A stretch of DNA of 64,000 nucleotides from Saonia flava (lineage in GTDB: Bacteria; Bacteroidota; Bacteroidia; Flavobacteriales; Flavobacteriaceae): NCBI RefSeq assembly GCF_011927795.1, contig NZ_JAATJJ010000002.1, positions 62,001 through 126,000 of the forward strand, in the 5' to 3' direction. Positions within the stretch are counted from its first letter, which is position 1, and each line of letters begins with the position of its first letter. The translations under genes were made by a program, and so were the position numbers. The notes under the pieces were generated by a model. That model was not told the origin of the DNA. It was given only the letters and a program-made list of their open reading frames with translations, and did not search any database. This document shows positions 1 to 8,218 of this stretch, piece after piece.

Positions 1-310
1 AAAAAATCTGCTTTATAAGTGGACAAGAAACCTTAAAAAAACGGATGTTAGTTTTAATCGAATTGAATTAAAAATTGATAACGAATTAGTTCCATATCTT
101 TCAGAACATTATTCTATGAAAGACATTGATCTGTATGGCAAATTAGAATGGAAGAATAAAACGTTATTGACAATTGATAAGCTATATATTTTTGAAGATA
201 TACAGTTTGAGAACATTATGGATGATTATTTGTATAGGGTAAAATCGGCTGGCGATAATCTTGAAGAATTAGTAATAATTATTGATGATATTATTAAAGA
301 AACAGAATGA
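1..310 (+). CDS. Unknown protein, C-terminal part, cut by the window edge
   Basis: The frame is open from base 2 to the TGA at 308-310, so the gene begins left of the window; the first ATG inside the window (116) is probably internal. About 102 residues are visible. They are mixed charged and hydrophobic, with no signal peptide or membrane segment, and end in an acidic run (IIIDDIIKETE). I do not recognise the family. The stop overlaps the ATG of a degraded DUF6090 remnant (ATGA, 307-310), so this gene appears to end abruptly where the remnant begins. Confidence 0.6.
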   Translation, partial: KNLLYKWTRNLKKTDVSFNRIELKIDNELVPYLSEHYSMKDIDLYGKLEWKNKTLLTIDKLYIFEDIQFENIMDDYLYRVKSAGDNLEELVIIIDDIIKETE

Positions 311-368
311 TAAAATTCTTTTGAAAAAATCATCAAAAAATATTGACAAAAAAGAAAGTAGAAAATAA
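307..368 (+). pseudogene. DUF6090 remnant with the middle deleted
   Basis: Codons from 307 read MIKFF-stop-KNHQKILTKKK, which matches the start of the intact DUF6090 genes here (MIKFFRKIRQNLLSENK and MIKFFRHIRQQLLTKSK) apart from a TGA at codon 6 and a few substitutions. After about 17 codons the sequence jumps to GAAAATAACGAAAG, the same context that surrounds the stop codons of the intact genes (AAAATAACGAAA at 1137 and 10190). The remaining ~200 codons are missing and the two ends are no longer in one frame. It is a decayed, internally deleted cassette gene still attached to its 3' recombination-like site. Confidence 0.65.
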
Positions 369-373
369 CGAAA

Positions 374-415
374 GTACAACACCGTTTATGCTTCTTTTTC
401 AGAAACCGCTAACCA
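374..415 (+). repeat. attC-like cassette boundary, short form
   Basis: The core GTACAAC (374-380) follows the DUF6090 remnant, and the next gene starts directly after ACCGCTAACCA (405-415). The same context (ACCGATAGCCAATGAT) occurs at 9291-9306 before another DUF6090 start, so this is probably a conserved DUF6090 cassette junction. The right-hand core is not the usual GTTG and the site is only 42 bases long, so it may be truncated. Confidence 0.35.
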
Positions 416-1141
416 ATGATAAAATTCTTTAGAAAAATTAGGCAAAATCTGCTCTCTGAAAACAAGTTCAGTAAATATCTTATTTATGCAATTGGAGAAA
501 TTATACTTGTTGTTATTGGAATTTTAATTGCACTTTCCATAAATAATTGGAATAATGAGAATCAAGAAAAAAATAAATTAGTTGACTCTTATAAAAGCAT
601 AGTAGACGAAATTGAATTTGTGAGTCCTATTGTTGAATATCAATATGCAAGAAATGACTCAACAATAGTCTATATTCAAAAATCTTTGAACCTATTAGAT
701 AACAATAATTACGACTCAATAAATGAATTAAATTTTAACCTCAAAGGACTTACTAGGTTGGCTCGATTAAAATATGACTTCCCAGTTGCTTTAGGATTTA
801 TAGAAAAAACAAATCCTGAAATAATAAAAAATAAAAAACTATTAAAACTACTACAAGACTTTAAATCCCAATTAACGTTTCTCGATGTTTATCAAACTTA
901 TATGGTTGATTCATTTCATAATCTCATATCACCATATACTATGAAAAACTTAAAGTTTTCGGAAAAAAATAATACTGTTGAATTAACCCAAAAAGAGCAT
1001 CTAATTGATAATTTGGAATTAACCAATCTTCTGAACTTAAAATTAGAAACTGATAAAGGATCCTCTAATAGATTAACGAAATTAATTAATACAATGGTTG
1101 AACTAAAAAGTGAAATTAAAAATGAGTTAAATAAAAAATAA
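416..1141 (+). CDS. DUF6090 family membrane-anchored protein
   Basis: The 241-residue product begins with the hallmark of this flavobacterial family: a basic MIKFFRKIRQNLL segment, then YAIGEIILVVIGILIALSI (about residues 24-42) as a single membrane helix, then NNWNNE. The rest is a charged, helix-rich domain probably facing the periplasm. No catalytic motif is visible and the function of the family is unknown. ATG 416 is chosen because it gives the conserved N-terminus. The stop is followed by CGAAACCACAAC, so the recombination-like site starts five bases after the gene. A second intact paralogue lies at 9400 and remnants at 307 and 9302, which makes this family a recurrent passenger of the array. 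Confidence 0.85.
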   Translation: MIKFFRKIRQNLLSENKFSKYLIYAIGEIILVVIGILIALSINNWNNENQEKNKLVDSYKSIVDEIEFVSPIVEYQYARNDSTIVYIQKSLNLLDNNNYDSINELNFNLKGLTRLARLKYDFPVALGFIEKTNPEIIKNKKLLKLLQDFKSQLTFLDVYQTYMVDSFHNLISPYTMKNLKFSEKNNTVELTQKEHLIDNLELTNLLNLKLETDKGSSNRLTKLINTMVELKSEIKNELNKK

Positions 1142-1146
1142 CGAAA

Positions 1147-1484
1147 CCACAACAAAGAACTGAGGTAAAAAACAACCAAATTCTTTCTTGATTAGAATCA
1201 AACTTAAGAAGTGTATAATTCATTGATTTTTATTGTTTTTAAAAGTGTTCATCGGTCGCTGCGCTCGGTGGCACGGCAAATTTTATTCCCAATACCACAA
1301 AATCCAAAAGATAAGGCCTCTATGTGGCCTTCTTGATGGCCTGTTATTTGGGACAAGGTGACCAAAAAAAGACAGATTCCCAAAGAACAATCATGCGATT
1401 TTGCTATATTTCCTTAAAATTAGCCACCAGCGCTACAACTCGCACACTGCTTTCGCAGAGGCCGTACATAGCGCGGCGTTGGCA
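1147..1484 (+). repeat. attC-like boundary with full-length ~260-base repeat, copy 1
   Basis: The site runs from CCACAAC (1147-1153) to GTTGGCA (1478-1484). It fills the 355-base gap between two genes and holds no gene of its own. It contains the long repeat from 1218 onward. The arms GCGCTCGGTGGC (1261-1272) and GCCACCAGCGC (1423-1433) pair with a single bulged C. Nested inside are AGGCC/GGCCT (1314-1318 with 1326-1330) and TTTGGGA/TCCCAAA (1347-1353 with 1378-1384). A small CTGC-TTTC-GCAG hairpin (about 1447-1458) precedes the right end. The site is nearly identical to the next one (2176-2512), including the part left of 1218. Confidence 0.55.
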
Positions 1485-1496
1485 GTAATTAAAGCA

Positions 1497-2168
1497 ATGA
1501 AATATTTAATAGGAATTTTATTTTTTACAACCTCTCTAAATTTGTTTGGACAAGTTGCAATTATTAATGATAAAGATGGATTTACAAACGTTCGACTAAA
1601 GCCTCAACAGAACTCTGAAATTATTTATAACCTAAAAACAAATCAGGTTTTTTGGTTTGGAGAAGAAGATTTTTATTCAGATAATGTTGATTGGATAATG
1701 GTAGAAATCACTAAAAATAAGTATTCAATTGAATGTGGTTCCTTGGATAATCTGATAGGTTATGTTCACAAGAGCAGAATTAAACCTCTCAATACAATAA
1801 AAGAATATAAAGGAACAGAACTTGAGTTTTATTATAAGACCCAACCGTTCAATGAAAAAAATAAAATTATAGATTACCAAAACGACTATATAGTTTCAAT
1901 AGAAGGATTACATCCTTGGGGTACAGATGGTGGAAAACCTAAAATTGAAGTCAAAGAACTTGAAATAAAAATTAAAGAGAATTCTATAACTGTTCCAGAA
2001 ATTTTGATAAGCGACATTTACGAATGTGATAATAATTTTAATATTTACAAAATTGGTCAAACTTATTTTGTTCATCAATGGAATAGCGATGGTGCTGGAG
2101 CATATGAAATTGTTTGGGTCTTTACTGAAAAGGGAATTGAACAAAGACTTGTTGGAACTATAATATAA
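1497..2168 (+). CDS. Secreted SH3-domain-like protein
   Basis: The product is 223 residues with an N-terminal signal peptide (MKYLIGILFFTTSLNLFGQ) and then a stretch typical of bacterial SH3 domains: DGFTNVRLKPQQNSEII, hydrophobic spacing, and a VDWIMVEI strand. Bacterial SH3 domains usually bind peptidoglycan or other surface ligands; the ligand here is unknown. The C-terminal half has no recognised domain. The frame is open back to 1401, but that part lies in the repeat, so ATG 1497, which gives the signal peptide, is the start. The cassette starts with GTTGGCAGTAATT (1478) and ends with AACTACTGCCAAC (2170-2182), its reverse complement with one mismatch. Confidence 0.7.
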   Translation: MKYLIGILFFTTSLNLFGQVAIINDKDGFTNVRLKPQQNSEIIYNLKTNQVFWFGEEDFYSDNVDWIMVEITKNKYSIECGSLDNLIGYVHKSRIKPLNTIKEYKGTELEFYYKTQPFNEKNKIIDYQNDYIVSIEGLHPWGTDGGKPKIEVKELEIKIKENSITVPEILISDIYECDNNFNIYKIGQTYFVHQWNSDGAGAYEIVWVFTEKGIEQRLVGTII

Positions 2169-2175
2169 AAACTAC

Positions 2176-2512
2176 TGCCAACAAAGAACTGAGGTAAAAA
2201 ACAAACAAATTCTTCCTTAATCAGAATCAAACTTAAGAAGTGTATAATTCATTGATTTTTATTGTTTTTAAAAGTGTTCATCGGTCGCTGCGCTCGGTGG
2301 CACGGCAAATTTTATTCCCAATACCACAAAATCCAAAAGATACGGCCACTATGTGGCCTTCTTGAGGCCTGTTATTTGGGACACGGTGACCAAAAAATGA
2401 CAGATTCCCAAACAACAGTCATGCGATTTTGCTATATTTCCTTAAAATTAGCCACCAGCGCTACAACTCGCACACTGCTTTCGCAGAGGTCGTACATAGC
2501 GCGGCGTTGTGG
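2176..2512 (+). repeat. attC-like boundary with full-length repeat, copy 2
   Basis: The site extends from TGCCAAC (2176-2182) to GTTGTGG (2506-2512) and occupies the whole 363-base gap. It is close to identical to copy 1 over more than 300 bases, which implies recent duplication. The bulged-C stem is kept (GCGCTCGGTGGC 2290-2301 with GCCACCAGCGC 2451-2461). The two outer cores do not match each other: TGCCAAC matches the start of the preceding cassette, while GTTGTGG matches the end of the following one. Confidence 0.55.
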
Positions 2513-2531
2513 TTAATTTGTTAAAAACCTA

Positions 2532-3020
2532 ATGAATAAAGAAAATGTCTTATTAATATTGTGGATAATCTTCGGATTTATATTCATTAGCGGAATAGAC
2601 TCAATCCTATTTTTCATAACCTACCTAATATATTTTGTGAAATCGGAATTAGGACTTTCTTATGGAATTATGAAATACTCGATGCCGATTATTACTCTAA
2701 TTTTATATGTTCTGACCACATTTTTGGTTTTTAAAAAACTCAAACTGAACTCAAGTTCATCAGGGATTTATCTGACTAAATTCCCAAAAAGAATATTTAT
2801 AATACTTGCTCTAATTGCGTTGACCTTAAATCCAATAACGCATAAATTATCTGGACTTTACACAGAACATTCAACTAGAATGGAAAACATTAACTCTTCT
2901 GATTTCCTTCAAGTTTACGGATGGATGACTTCGGGAATATACTTTTCAAGGTGGTTGATTTTAATTGCTCTGTCAATTTTATTTATTAAGAAACTGAACG
3001 GGATTGAAAATAAAAACTAA
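2532..3020 (+). CDS. Unknown four-helix membrane protein
   Basis: The 162-residue product is strongly hydrophobic, with about four membrane segments: VLLILWIIFGFIFISGI, a segment around residue 50 (PIITLILYVLTTFLVF), IFIILALIALTL, and a last one near SRWLILIALSILFI, followed by a basic tail. No conserved catalytic residues are apparent and I do not recognise the family. The start is 20 bases after the GTTGTGG core at 2506. The stop codon lies inside the cassette end tag AAACTAACCACAAC (3014-3027), which is the reverse complement of the cassette start GTTGTGGTTAATT with one mismatch. Confidence 0.6.
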   Translation: MNKENVLLILWIIFGFIFISGIDSILFFITYLIYFVKSELGLSYGIMKYSMPIITLILYVLTTFLVFKKLKLNSSSSGIYLTKFPKRIFIILALIALTLNPITHKLSGLYTEHSTRMENINSSDFLQVYGWMTSGIYFSRWLILIALSILFIKKLNGIENKN

Positions 3021-3219
3021 CCACAACATAACCTATGAAGTAATGCGGGGCCTGGTGTTCAATTCCAGGTTTTGTCTATATTTATGAAGTCGCAAAATCT
3101 TTCCGATTTTGCTTTGGAAATAATAAATAAAAAGAAAACACAAAGCTTTTGCTTGGTGTGAGGAGAAAAGGCAAGTGAAGGTCTGCTCCCGCACTACTCA
3201 TAGCTCGGGCGATTGTAAC
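3021..3219 (+). repeat. attC-like boundary, palindromic form
   Basis: The left arm CCACAACATAACCTATGAAG with TAATGCGGGG (3021-3050) is mirrored by the right arm CCCGCACTACTCATAG (3188-3203) followed by ATTGTAAC (3212-3219). The arms pair as CCCGCAyTACTyATAG with one extra base on one side, the kind of extrahelical base seen in attC sites. The long repeat family is absent here. The centre contains GGCCTGGTGTTCAATTCCAGG, which can also fold. The right end supplies the start of the next cassette, ATTGTAACTAATTT. Confidence 0.6.
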
Positions 3220-3237
3220 TAATTTAAATAAACCTAA

Positions 3238-4260
3238 TTGCTAGTTTATAAATATCGAGGTGGTTCAGATAAAATATTAGAAAGAGACATTGAATCTCTA
3301 GAACAAAATTCTTTTTGGAGTTCATCTATTGATAAGTTAAACGACCCTTGGGAAACAATAGTCAAATCCGATAAATTTAATACACAATCAAAATCAATTG
3401 GCTTTTTTCTTAATTCAAAAAGAAAAAATGCGCTTGCCAAAGTAGAAGGTGCATTAATGAACCTTTTGAAAACATTAAAAAAGGCTGGAATTTATTCATT
3501 GGCTGGCAACTATCTTGACGAAATATTGTGGGCGCATTATGGGAATGGACATAAAGGCTTTTGTATTGAGTATGAATTAAACGACCTTTTAAGCAATTAT
3601 TCCGGTAGTAAACTCTTCTCCTTTCCTGTTAAGTATTCTAAAAAGCCTCCAGAAATAAATTTCGCTGACATTCCAGGCAACAATGAAAGTCTCATTGAAA
3701 AATTAGCGAGTTATAAATCTCTTCGTTGGAATTATGAAGAAGAATATAGGGTTGTCACAAACTTTTCAGGTAAATACTATTACGACTACAAGGCATTAAA
3801 AGCTATCTATTTTGGGCTAAGAATGGAAGATAAGTTCAAAGATAGTATCATGAAAAAGCTTAAAGGCAGAGGAGTTAAATACTATCAGATCGTACAAGTA
3901 GACAAAAGTTACAAACTAAAAAAAGAGAGCGTTACAGACCCCTATTTAGATGAACCTAAATATCTGACACAAATCCCAAAAAACATCACTCAAAAACAAG
4001 TGGTAAATTTCGAAATAGTTAAAAAAAGCTATGCCGAAATCATCAAAAGAGGCGATTTAGAAGTACTATTGTCCAACAAAATAAGTAAAAACGAATTGGC
4101 GGAATTTTCGAAATATTTAAAAACAAATCTTTTCGTAAATGCTGGAAACTTTTTTATTAGATATTATTTAAAAAGAGAAGATGTTTTTGGAGCGGCTTAT
4201 GGTGTATATAATGAGATTAATGGAAAAATTGATTGTCATATAAATGAAATCGTGAATTAA
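3238..4260 (+). CDS. DUF2971 domain protein
   Basis: The product is 340 residues. The first ~230 carry DUF2971 features: YKYRGG at the start, SFWSSSIDKLNDPWE, WAHYGNGHKGFCIEY, and WNYEEEYRVV. The last ~110 residues are an unassigned extension. DUF2971 proteins have no established biochemical function and are frequent in accessory DNA. The start is TTG 3238, because TAA lies directly before it in frame (3235-3237) and the conserved YKY begins two codons later. The cassette is bounded by ATTGTAACTAATTT (3212) and AAACTAGTTACAAC (4261-4274), reverse complements with a single internal mismatch. Confidence 0.75.
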   Translation: MLVYKYRGGSDKILERDIESLEQNSFWSSSIDKLNDPWETIVKSDKFNTQSKSIGFFLNSKRKNALAKVEGALMNLLKTLKKAGIYSLAGNYLDEILWAHYGNGHKGFCIEYELNDLLSNYSGSKLFSFPVKYSKKPPEINFADIPGNNESLIEKLASYKSLRWNYEEEYRVVTNFSGKYYYDYKALKAIYFGLRMEDKFKDSIMKKLKGRGVKYYQIVQVDKSYKLKKESVTDPYLDEPKYLTQIPKNITQKQVVNFEIVKKSYAEIIKRGDLEVLLSNKISKNELAEFSKYLKTNLFVNAGNFFIRYYLKREDVFGAAYGVYNEINGKIDCHINEIVN

Positions 4261-4266
4261 AAACTA

Positions 4267-4738
4267 GTTACAACAAAACCTATAAACAATACGGGCTTCG
4301 GGCTTAATCGAAAGGTTTGTATATTTTTATGAAGACCGCAAAATCTTTAGGATTTCGCTTTGACACAAAAAAAGAAAAAACAAAACCAAAAGCTTTAGCT
4401 TCGTACGCAGACGGAAACGAAAAGTTTCCTTTCCTCCCCACTACGCTTAGCCGAACCGATGATGTCAAATTATTCATTGATTTTTATTGTTTTTAAAAGT
4501 GTTCATCGGTCGCTGCGCTCGGTGGCACGGCAAATTTTATTCCCAATACCACAAAATCCAAAAGATACGGCCTCTATATGGCCTTCTTGATGGCCTGTTA
4601 TTTGGGACAAGGTGACCAAAAAAAGACAGGTTCCCAAAGAACAATCATGCGATTTTCCTATATTTCCTTAAAATTAGCCACCAGCGCTACAACTCGCACA
4701 CTGCTTTCGCAGAGGTCGTACATAGCGCGGCGTTGGCA
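4267..4738 (+). repeat. Two stacked attC-like sites, the second with repeat copy 3
   Basis: This 495-base gap has no gene. A first site begins with GTTACAAC (4267-4274) and AAACCTATAAACAATACGGG, and its right arm is CCCACTACGC (about 4438-4447) ending in CCGATGATGTCAA. Directly after it, the repeat family begins at TTCATTGATTTTTATTG (4473) and runs to GTTGGCA (4732-4738), with the bulged-C stem preserved (4515-4526 with 4677-4687). The arrangement looks like an empty cassette carrying only a recombination-like site. A short open frame at 4578-4784 is repeat sequence rather than a gene. Confidence 0.5.
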
Positions 4739-4755
4739 ACAAGCTAAAAAATTAA

Positions 4756-5346
4756 ATGCAAGAAGAGTTTGCAAAATATATTGAATCCTATCTAAAATTA
4801 TTTCCTGATTTAAACTCGGAGGAATTGGCCTTCTTAAACTCATCTTTGACCATAGAAAAATATGCCAAAAAAGCGTTTTTATTCAAAAGTGGCGAAGTGC
4901 AAAAAGAAGTTGGATTTGTGTGCAAGGGACTGTTAAGAAGATATTACATCAACGAAAAAGGTAATAAAATAACAACTGGTTTTATCAATGAAAACAAATA
5001 TGCAACTGATTATCCTGCATTTATAAGGCAAAAACCATCTAAATATTTTATTGAATGCCTTGAGCCGTCTATTATCATAAAACTACCTTACAATAAAATT
5101 CAAGAAGGGTATCGCAAATATAAAGCAAGTGAAATGTACGGTAGGCTAATAGCTGAATATGTATTAACCGTTCAAACTGACAGGGTTGAAAGCTTTTTGT
5201 TCGAAAATGCCGAAGAAAGATATCTAAACTTTATTGAACAGAACAAAGACATTATTAATCGCATTAGTTTATCACATTTAGCATCACATCTTGGAATAGA
5301 ACGACAATCATTGAGTAGAATAAGAAGAAAAATTTCCGAAAAATGA
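4756..5346 (+). CDS. Crp/Fnr family transcriptional regulator
   Basis: The 196-residue product has an N-terminal cyclic-nucleotide-binding-like beta barrel (about residues 20-115; it includes KKAFLFKSGEVQKEVGFVCKGLLRRYY) and a C-terminal helix-turn-helix (ISLSHLASHLGIERQSLSRIRRKI). This form is very common in Bacteroidota, where the ligand is usually unknown. ATG 4756 is 18 bases past the GTTGGCA core. The next gene begins 75 bases downstream on the same strand, so the hydrolase and lipoprotein that follow are plausible targets or partners; this is inference from position only. The three genes form the only multi-gene unit in the array. Confidence 0.85.
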   Translation: MQEEFAKYIESYLKLFPDLNSEELAFLNSSLTIEKYAKKAFLFKSGEVQKEVGFVCKGLLRRYYINEKGNKITTGFINENKYATDYPAFIRQKPSKYFIECLEPSIIIKLPYNKIQEGYRKYKASEMYGRLIAEYVLTVQTDRVESFLFENAEERYLNFIEQNKDIINRISLSHLASHLGIERQSLSRIRRKISEK

Positions 5347-5421
5347 TTTTGTCACAAATGTGTCAGGTAAACCATACCATAATAACTCATTTTTGCAGTA
5401 TTAATTCAAAGAATTGCAAAA

Positions 5422-6723
5422 ATGAATTCAAACAAAAAAATAATTAAACTCGCCTTCACCATACAGTTCCTATTTTTAGGATTAGTTTCGTGTGCTCAAA
5501 ACACAAAAGTTGAATCCTCTATCCATAAAAATGTACAAGAGCAGACAAACGAAATTTTCGATAGCCTTATAACAATCCGTCGAGATTTTCATGTGAACCC
5601 AGAGGTGTCAGGGCAAGAAAAAAGAACTTCAGAAAAGATTGCTGAATATCTATTAGCACTAGGACTGGAAGTTAAAACAGGTATTGGCGGCCATGGTGTT
5701 GTCGGAATCTTAAATACTGGAAAAGCAGGGAAACGGATTGCGTGGAGGGCAGATATGGATGCAATGCATTCAGATATTCCGGATGTTGTAGATTTTCAGT
5801 CAAAAAATGAAGGAGTTAGACATATCTGTGGGCATGACGTCAATACAACTATTGCCCTCGGTATAGCTAATGTGATGGCAAGTCAAAAAGCTAAATTGGC
5901 AGGTACGGTATATTTCATTTTCCAACCTTCGGAAGAAACTTACAAAGGTGCAAAAACAATGATTGATGATGGCCTATTTGAAACCATCCAACCTAATGAA
6001 ATATATGGTTCACATATTGCACCCGCACCCACAACAGTAATTACTACAAAACCTGAATGGATGTTCGCGGATTATAAAATCATCCAAGTATCCTATAAAA
6101 ATTCGACTGAGAATGAACAAATTATAGATTATACTAAAGAACTAATTTCAAGTTTTCAAAATATAGAGCCCGATAGTAAATTTTGGGACAATAGAAATCT
6201 ATTGGACCCTAATATTGGTCTTGCAAGTCCAAACACAATCTTCAAAAATTTCACGACAGTAAACCAAAATTTCAAAGTTGAGGAAACGGAAAAAGAAATA
6301 TCAATTAGTACATATATTGGTTCGAGCATTATGAAAAAATTAGACTCTGTACTACCACTATTAAAACAAAAGATAAACGAATCAAAATATGCAGAAAATC
6401 TAATTGATATTGAATATACGCTAGAACGAGCCAATATATACAACGATAAGGATTTGACCAAAAACGCTTTGAACAGTATTGGTAAGATTTATGGTGCTGA
6501 AAATACAATTTTGATGTACGGAGAAATGCCAGATGGTCGTGGAGATGATTTTGCATACTATCAAGAGCATGTGCCAGGCGTATATTTTTATTTAGGTGGC
6601 TCAAATTTTGAAAAGGGAATACTATCAATGCCACATGCACCCAACTTTCAAGTTGATGAAAGTTGCATCAAAACAGGCGTAAATTACTTTTCATCATTAA
6701 TTGTAGAAAGACTAATCAACTAA
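5422..6723 (+). CDS. M20 family metal-dependent amidohydrolase, lipoprotein
   Basis: The 433-residue product has a lipoprotein signal with a lipobox at LVSC (Cys about residue 24). It then shows M20D amidohydrolase features: ITIRRDFHVNPEVSGQE, AWRADMDAMH, the metal-site motif HICGHDVNT, the acidic pair in QPSEETYKGAK, SHIAP, and a late HAPNF. The family hydrolyses N-acyl amino acids or related amides; the substrate here cannot be read. Its position after a Crp/Fnr gene suggests co-regulation. The 75-base spacer contains an AT-rich stretch that could be a promoter, but no clear element was found. Confidence 0.85.
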   Translation: MNSNKKIIKLAFTIQFLFLGLVSCAQNTKVESSIHKNVQEQTNEIFDSLITIRRDFHVNPEVSGQEKRTSEKIAEYLLALGLEVKTGIGGHGVVGILNTGKAGKRIAWRADMDAMHSDIPDVVDFQSKNEGVRHICGHDVNTTIALGIANVMASQKAKLAGTVYFIFQPSEETYKGAKTMIDDGLFETIQPNEIYGSHIAPAPTTVITTKPEWMFADYKIIQVSYKNSTENEQIIDYTKELISSFQNIEPDSKFWDNRNLLDPNIGLASPNTIFKNFTTVNQNFKVEETEKEISISTYIGSSIMKKLDSVLPLLKQKINESKYAENLIDIEYTLERANIYNDKDLTKNALNSIGKIYGAENTILMYGEMPDGRGDDFAYYQEHVPGVYFYLGGSNFEKGILSMPHAPNFQVDESCIKTGVNYFSSLIVERLIN

Positions 6724-6764
6724 GCGGAAAAAGCCATTAACTTAACTTTAAAATAATCTATAAA

Positions 6765-7385
6765 ATGAATTGTAAGATTTCCTTTTGCAATTACAAGAAA
6801 ATTGCCCTTCTTAAAAGTTTGTTCTTTATGGTAATTTTACCCTATATTTTAACAGGGTGTGGTAGTAAGATTAAAACTGATACTACTTCTAATAGTAGAA
6901 CAGAACCTATTGAAGAAGTATCTATAAGGCAAATTGATGAAAATCATTATTCTTTATTTACATCAATAACAATTGATGCAACTACAAGTGAAGTTTGGGA
7001 GGTACTGACAGACTTTGAGAACATGTCTATTTGGAGCTCTACACTTCAAAAAATTGATGGAATTAAGATAGAGGATGGACAAGACATCAATATAATTTAC
7101 AAAGTAGATGGGCAAAATCAGATAATTCCACATAATCTTATCTACTCAGAAAATAAATATTATGGCTGGTCTGATACAATTGCAGTATTGCCTGGAATAA
7201 TTGACAGACATTTATATGAGGTTCGGAAAAATGGAAAATCCCGAACGAAATTTATTCAGTCAGATGAGTTTAGAGGATCTAATCCTAACATAAGCAATAT
7301 CGATTTGGCGAGATTTGTACTTCCACAATACTTGACTTTTAATAGAGAACTCAAAGCTGAAGTAGAACGAAGGACTAATAAATGA
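6765..7385 (+). CDS. SRPBCC-domain lipoprotein
   Basis: The 206-residue product has a lipoprotein signal ending in ILTGC. The rest is a START/SRPBCC-like fold recognisable from SITIDATTSEVWEVLTDFENMSIWSSTLQKIDG, the usual opening strand and helix of that family, and later YGWSDTIAVLPGIIDRHLYEV. These domains bind hydrophobic ligands in a deep cavity; the ligand is unknown. It lies 41 bases after the M20 gene and is probably co-transcribed. An internal ATG just before VILPYILTGC would give a shorter signal, so the exact start is uncertain. The unit's end (ATACAAC, 7405) does not match its start tag (GTTGGCAACAAGC, 4732). Confidence 0.75.
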   Translation: MNCKISFCNYKKIALLKSLFFMVILPYILTGCGSKIKTDTTSNSRTEPIEEVSIRQIDENHYSLFTSITIDATTSEVWEVLTDFENMSIWSSTLQKIDGIKIEDGQDINIIYKVDGQNQIIPHNLIYSENKYYGWSDTIAVLPGIIDRHLYEVRKNGKSRTKFIQSDEFRGSNPNISNIDLARFVLPQYLTFNRELKAEVERRTNK

Positions 7386-7404
7386 ATAGGTAGTAAAACA
7401 CGAC

Positions 7405-7747
7405 ATACAACAACGCATTTGAAATCATAACCGCCTATCGGCAGGCTACGCGTCATATACTAGACCGATGTTGTCGAATTATTCATTGATTTTTATTGTT
7501 TTAAAAGTATTCATCGGTCGCTGCGCTCGGTGGCACGGCAAATTTTATTCCCAATACCGCAAAATCCATAAGATACGGCCGCTCTGTGGCCTTCTTGAGG
7601 CCTGTTATTTGGGACACAATGTCCAAAAAAAGACAAATTCCCAAACAACAGTCATGCGATTTTGCTATATTTCCTTAAAATTAGCCACCAGCGCTACAAC
7701 CCGCACACTGCTTTTGCAAATGTTTTACATAGCGCGGGGTTATATGC
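7405..7747 (+). repeat. Two stacked attC-like sites, the second with repeat copy 4
   Basis: This gap of 375 bases has no gene. The first site runs from ATACAAC (7405-7411) to GTTGTCG (7470-7476) and is about 72 bases long, with an inner GCCT-ATCGGC-AGGC hairpin. Repeat copy 4 follows immediately (ATTCATTG at 7481) and ends in GTTATATGC (7739-7747). Copy 4 differs from copies 1-3 at scattered bases; the TTTGGGA/TCCCAAA stem remains, and the inner loop changes to GGACA-CAA-TGTCC, which still pairs. Confidence 0.5.
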
Positions 7748-7760
7748 AATTTGACCCTTC

Positions 7761-8213
7761 ATGAAGAAAAGCCTCTTGAAACTAACTCCATTATTTTTGA
7801 TTTTTGTAGGCTTTGTAATATATGATATCATTAGTTCTGGCAAACAAAGTGATTTTAATCAAAAATATTTTGAGCAACTGAACTTGGAATTATCTGGTAC
7901 GGTTACAGAGGTTGTTCCTCTGGAATTCGGACATGATTATGGAGTTATAACTATGGATTTGAAAGGAGAAAATGAAAAAGGTTACCCTGAATTAGAAAAT
8001 CAAATAATCAAGAAAACAAATGATGGGCAAACTCAGCTTGTTGTAACCAACATTTCTGAAATTAAAAAAAACGACTCGATTTTTTTACTCAAACGGAGTT
8101 TTAGACTAAAGCGAAATGGAAAATTCTTGAAAAAAGAATTTGTGCTGGGATTACCTTCTTCGAATGTTCTGAATAACCCTTGGAAAGAAATCAAAGGGTT
8201 TTTGGGAAAGTAA
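7761..8213 (+). CDS. Unknown membrane-anchored protein
   Basis: The 150-residue product has one N-terminal membrane segment (LLKLTPLFLIFVGFVIYDII) and a hydrophilic domain with alternating beta-type pattern (LELSGTVTEVVPLEFGHDYGVITMDLKG) that could be an OB-like or beta-barrel fold; this is only a suggestion. No catalytic motif was seen. ATG 7761 lies 14 bases after the boundary core. The cassette starts with GTTATATGCAATTT (7739) and ends with AAACTGCATAAAAC (8214-8227), reverse complements apart from two positions, so the unit is well defined. Confidence 0.55.
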   Translation: MKKSLLKLTPLFLIFVGFVIYDIISSGKQSDFNQKYFEQLNLELSGTVTEVVPLEFGHDYGVITMDLKGENEKGYPELENQIIKKTNDGQTQLVVTNISEIKKNDSIFLLKRSFRLKRNGKFLKKEFVLGLPSSNVLNNPWKEIKGFLGK

Positions 8214-8218
8214 AAACT

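Noticed and set aside
1401-1496. N-terminal extension of the SH3-type protein
   Set aside because: The extra codons come from the 3' module of the repeat; the ATG at 1497 gives a proper signal peptide.
2262-2516. Open frame inside repeat copy 2, with similar ones at 4578-4784 and 7468-7764
   Set aside because: They are the same repeat DNA read in one frame, with different endpoints in each copy; no start context, and the sequence is explained by the structured repeat.
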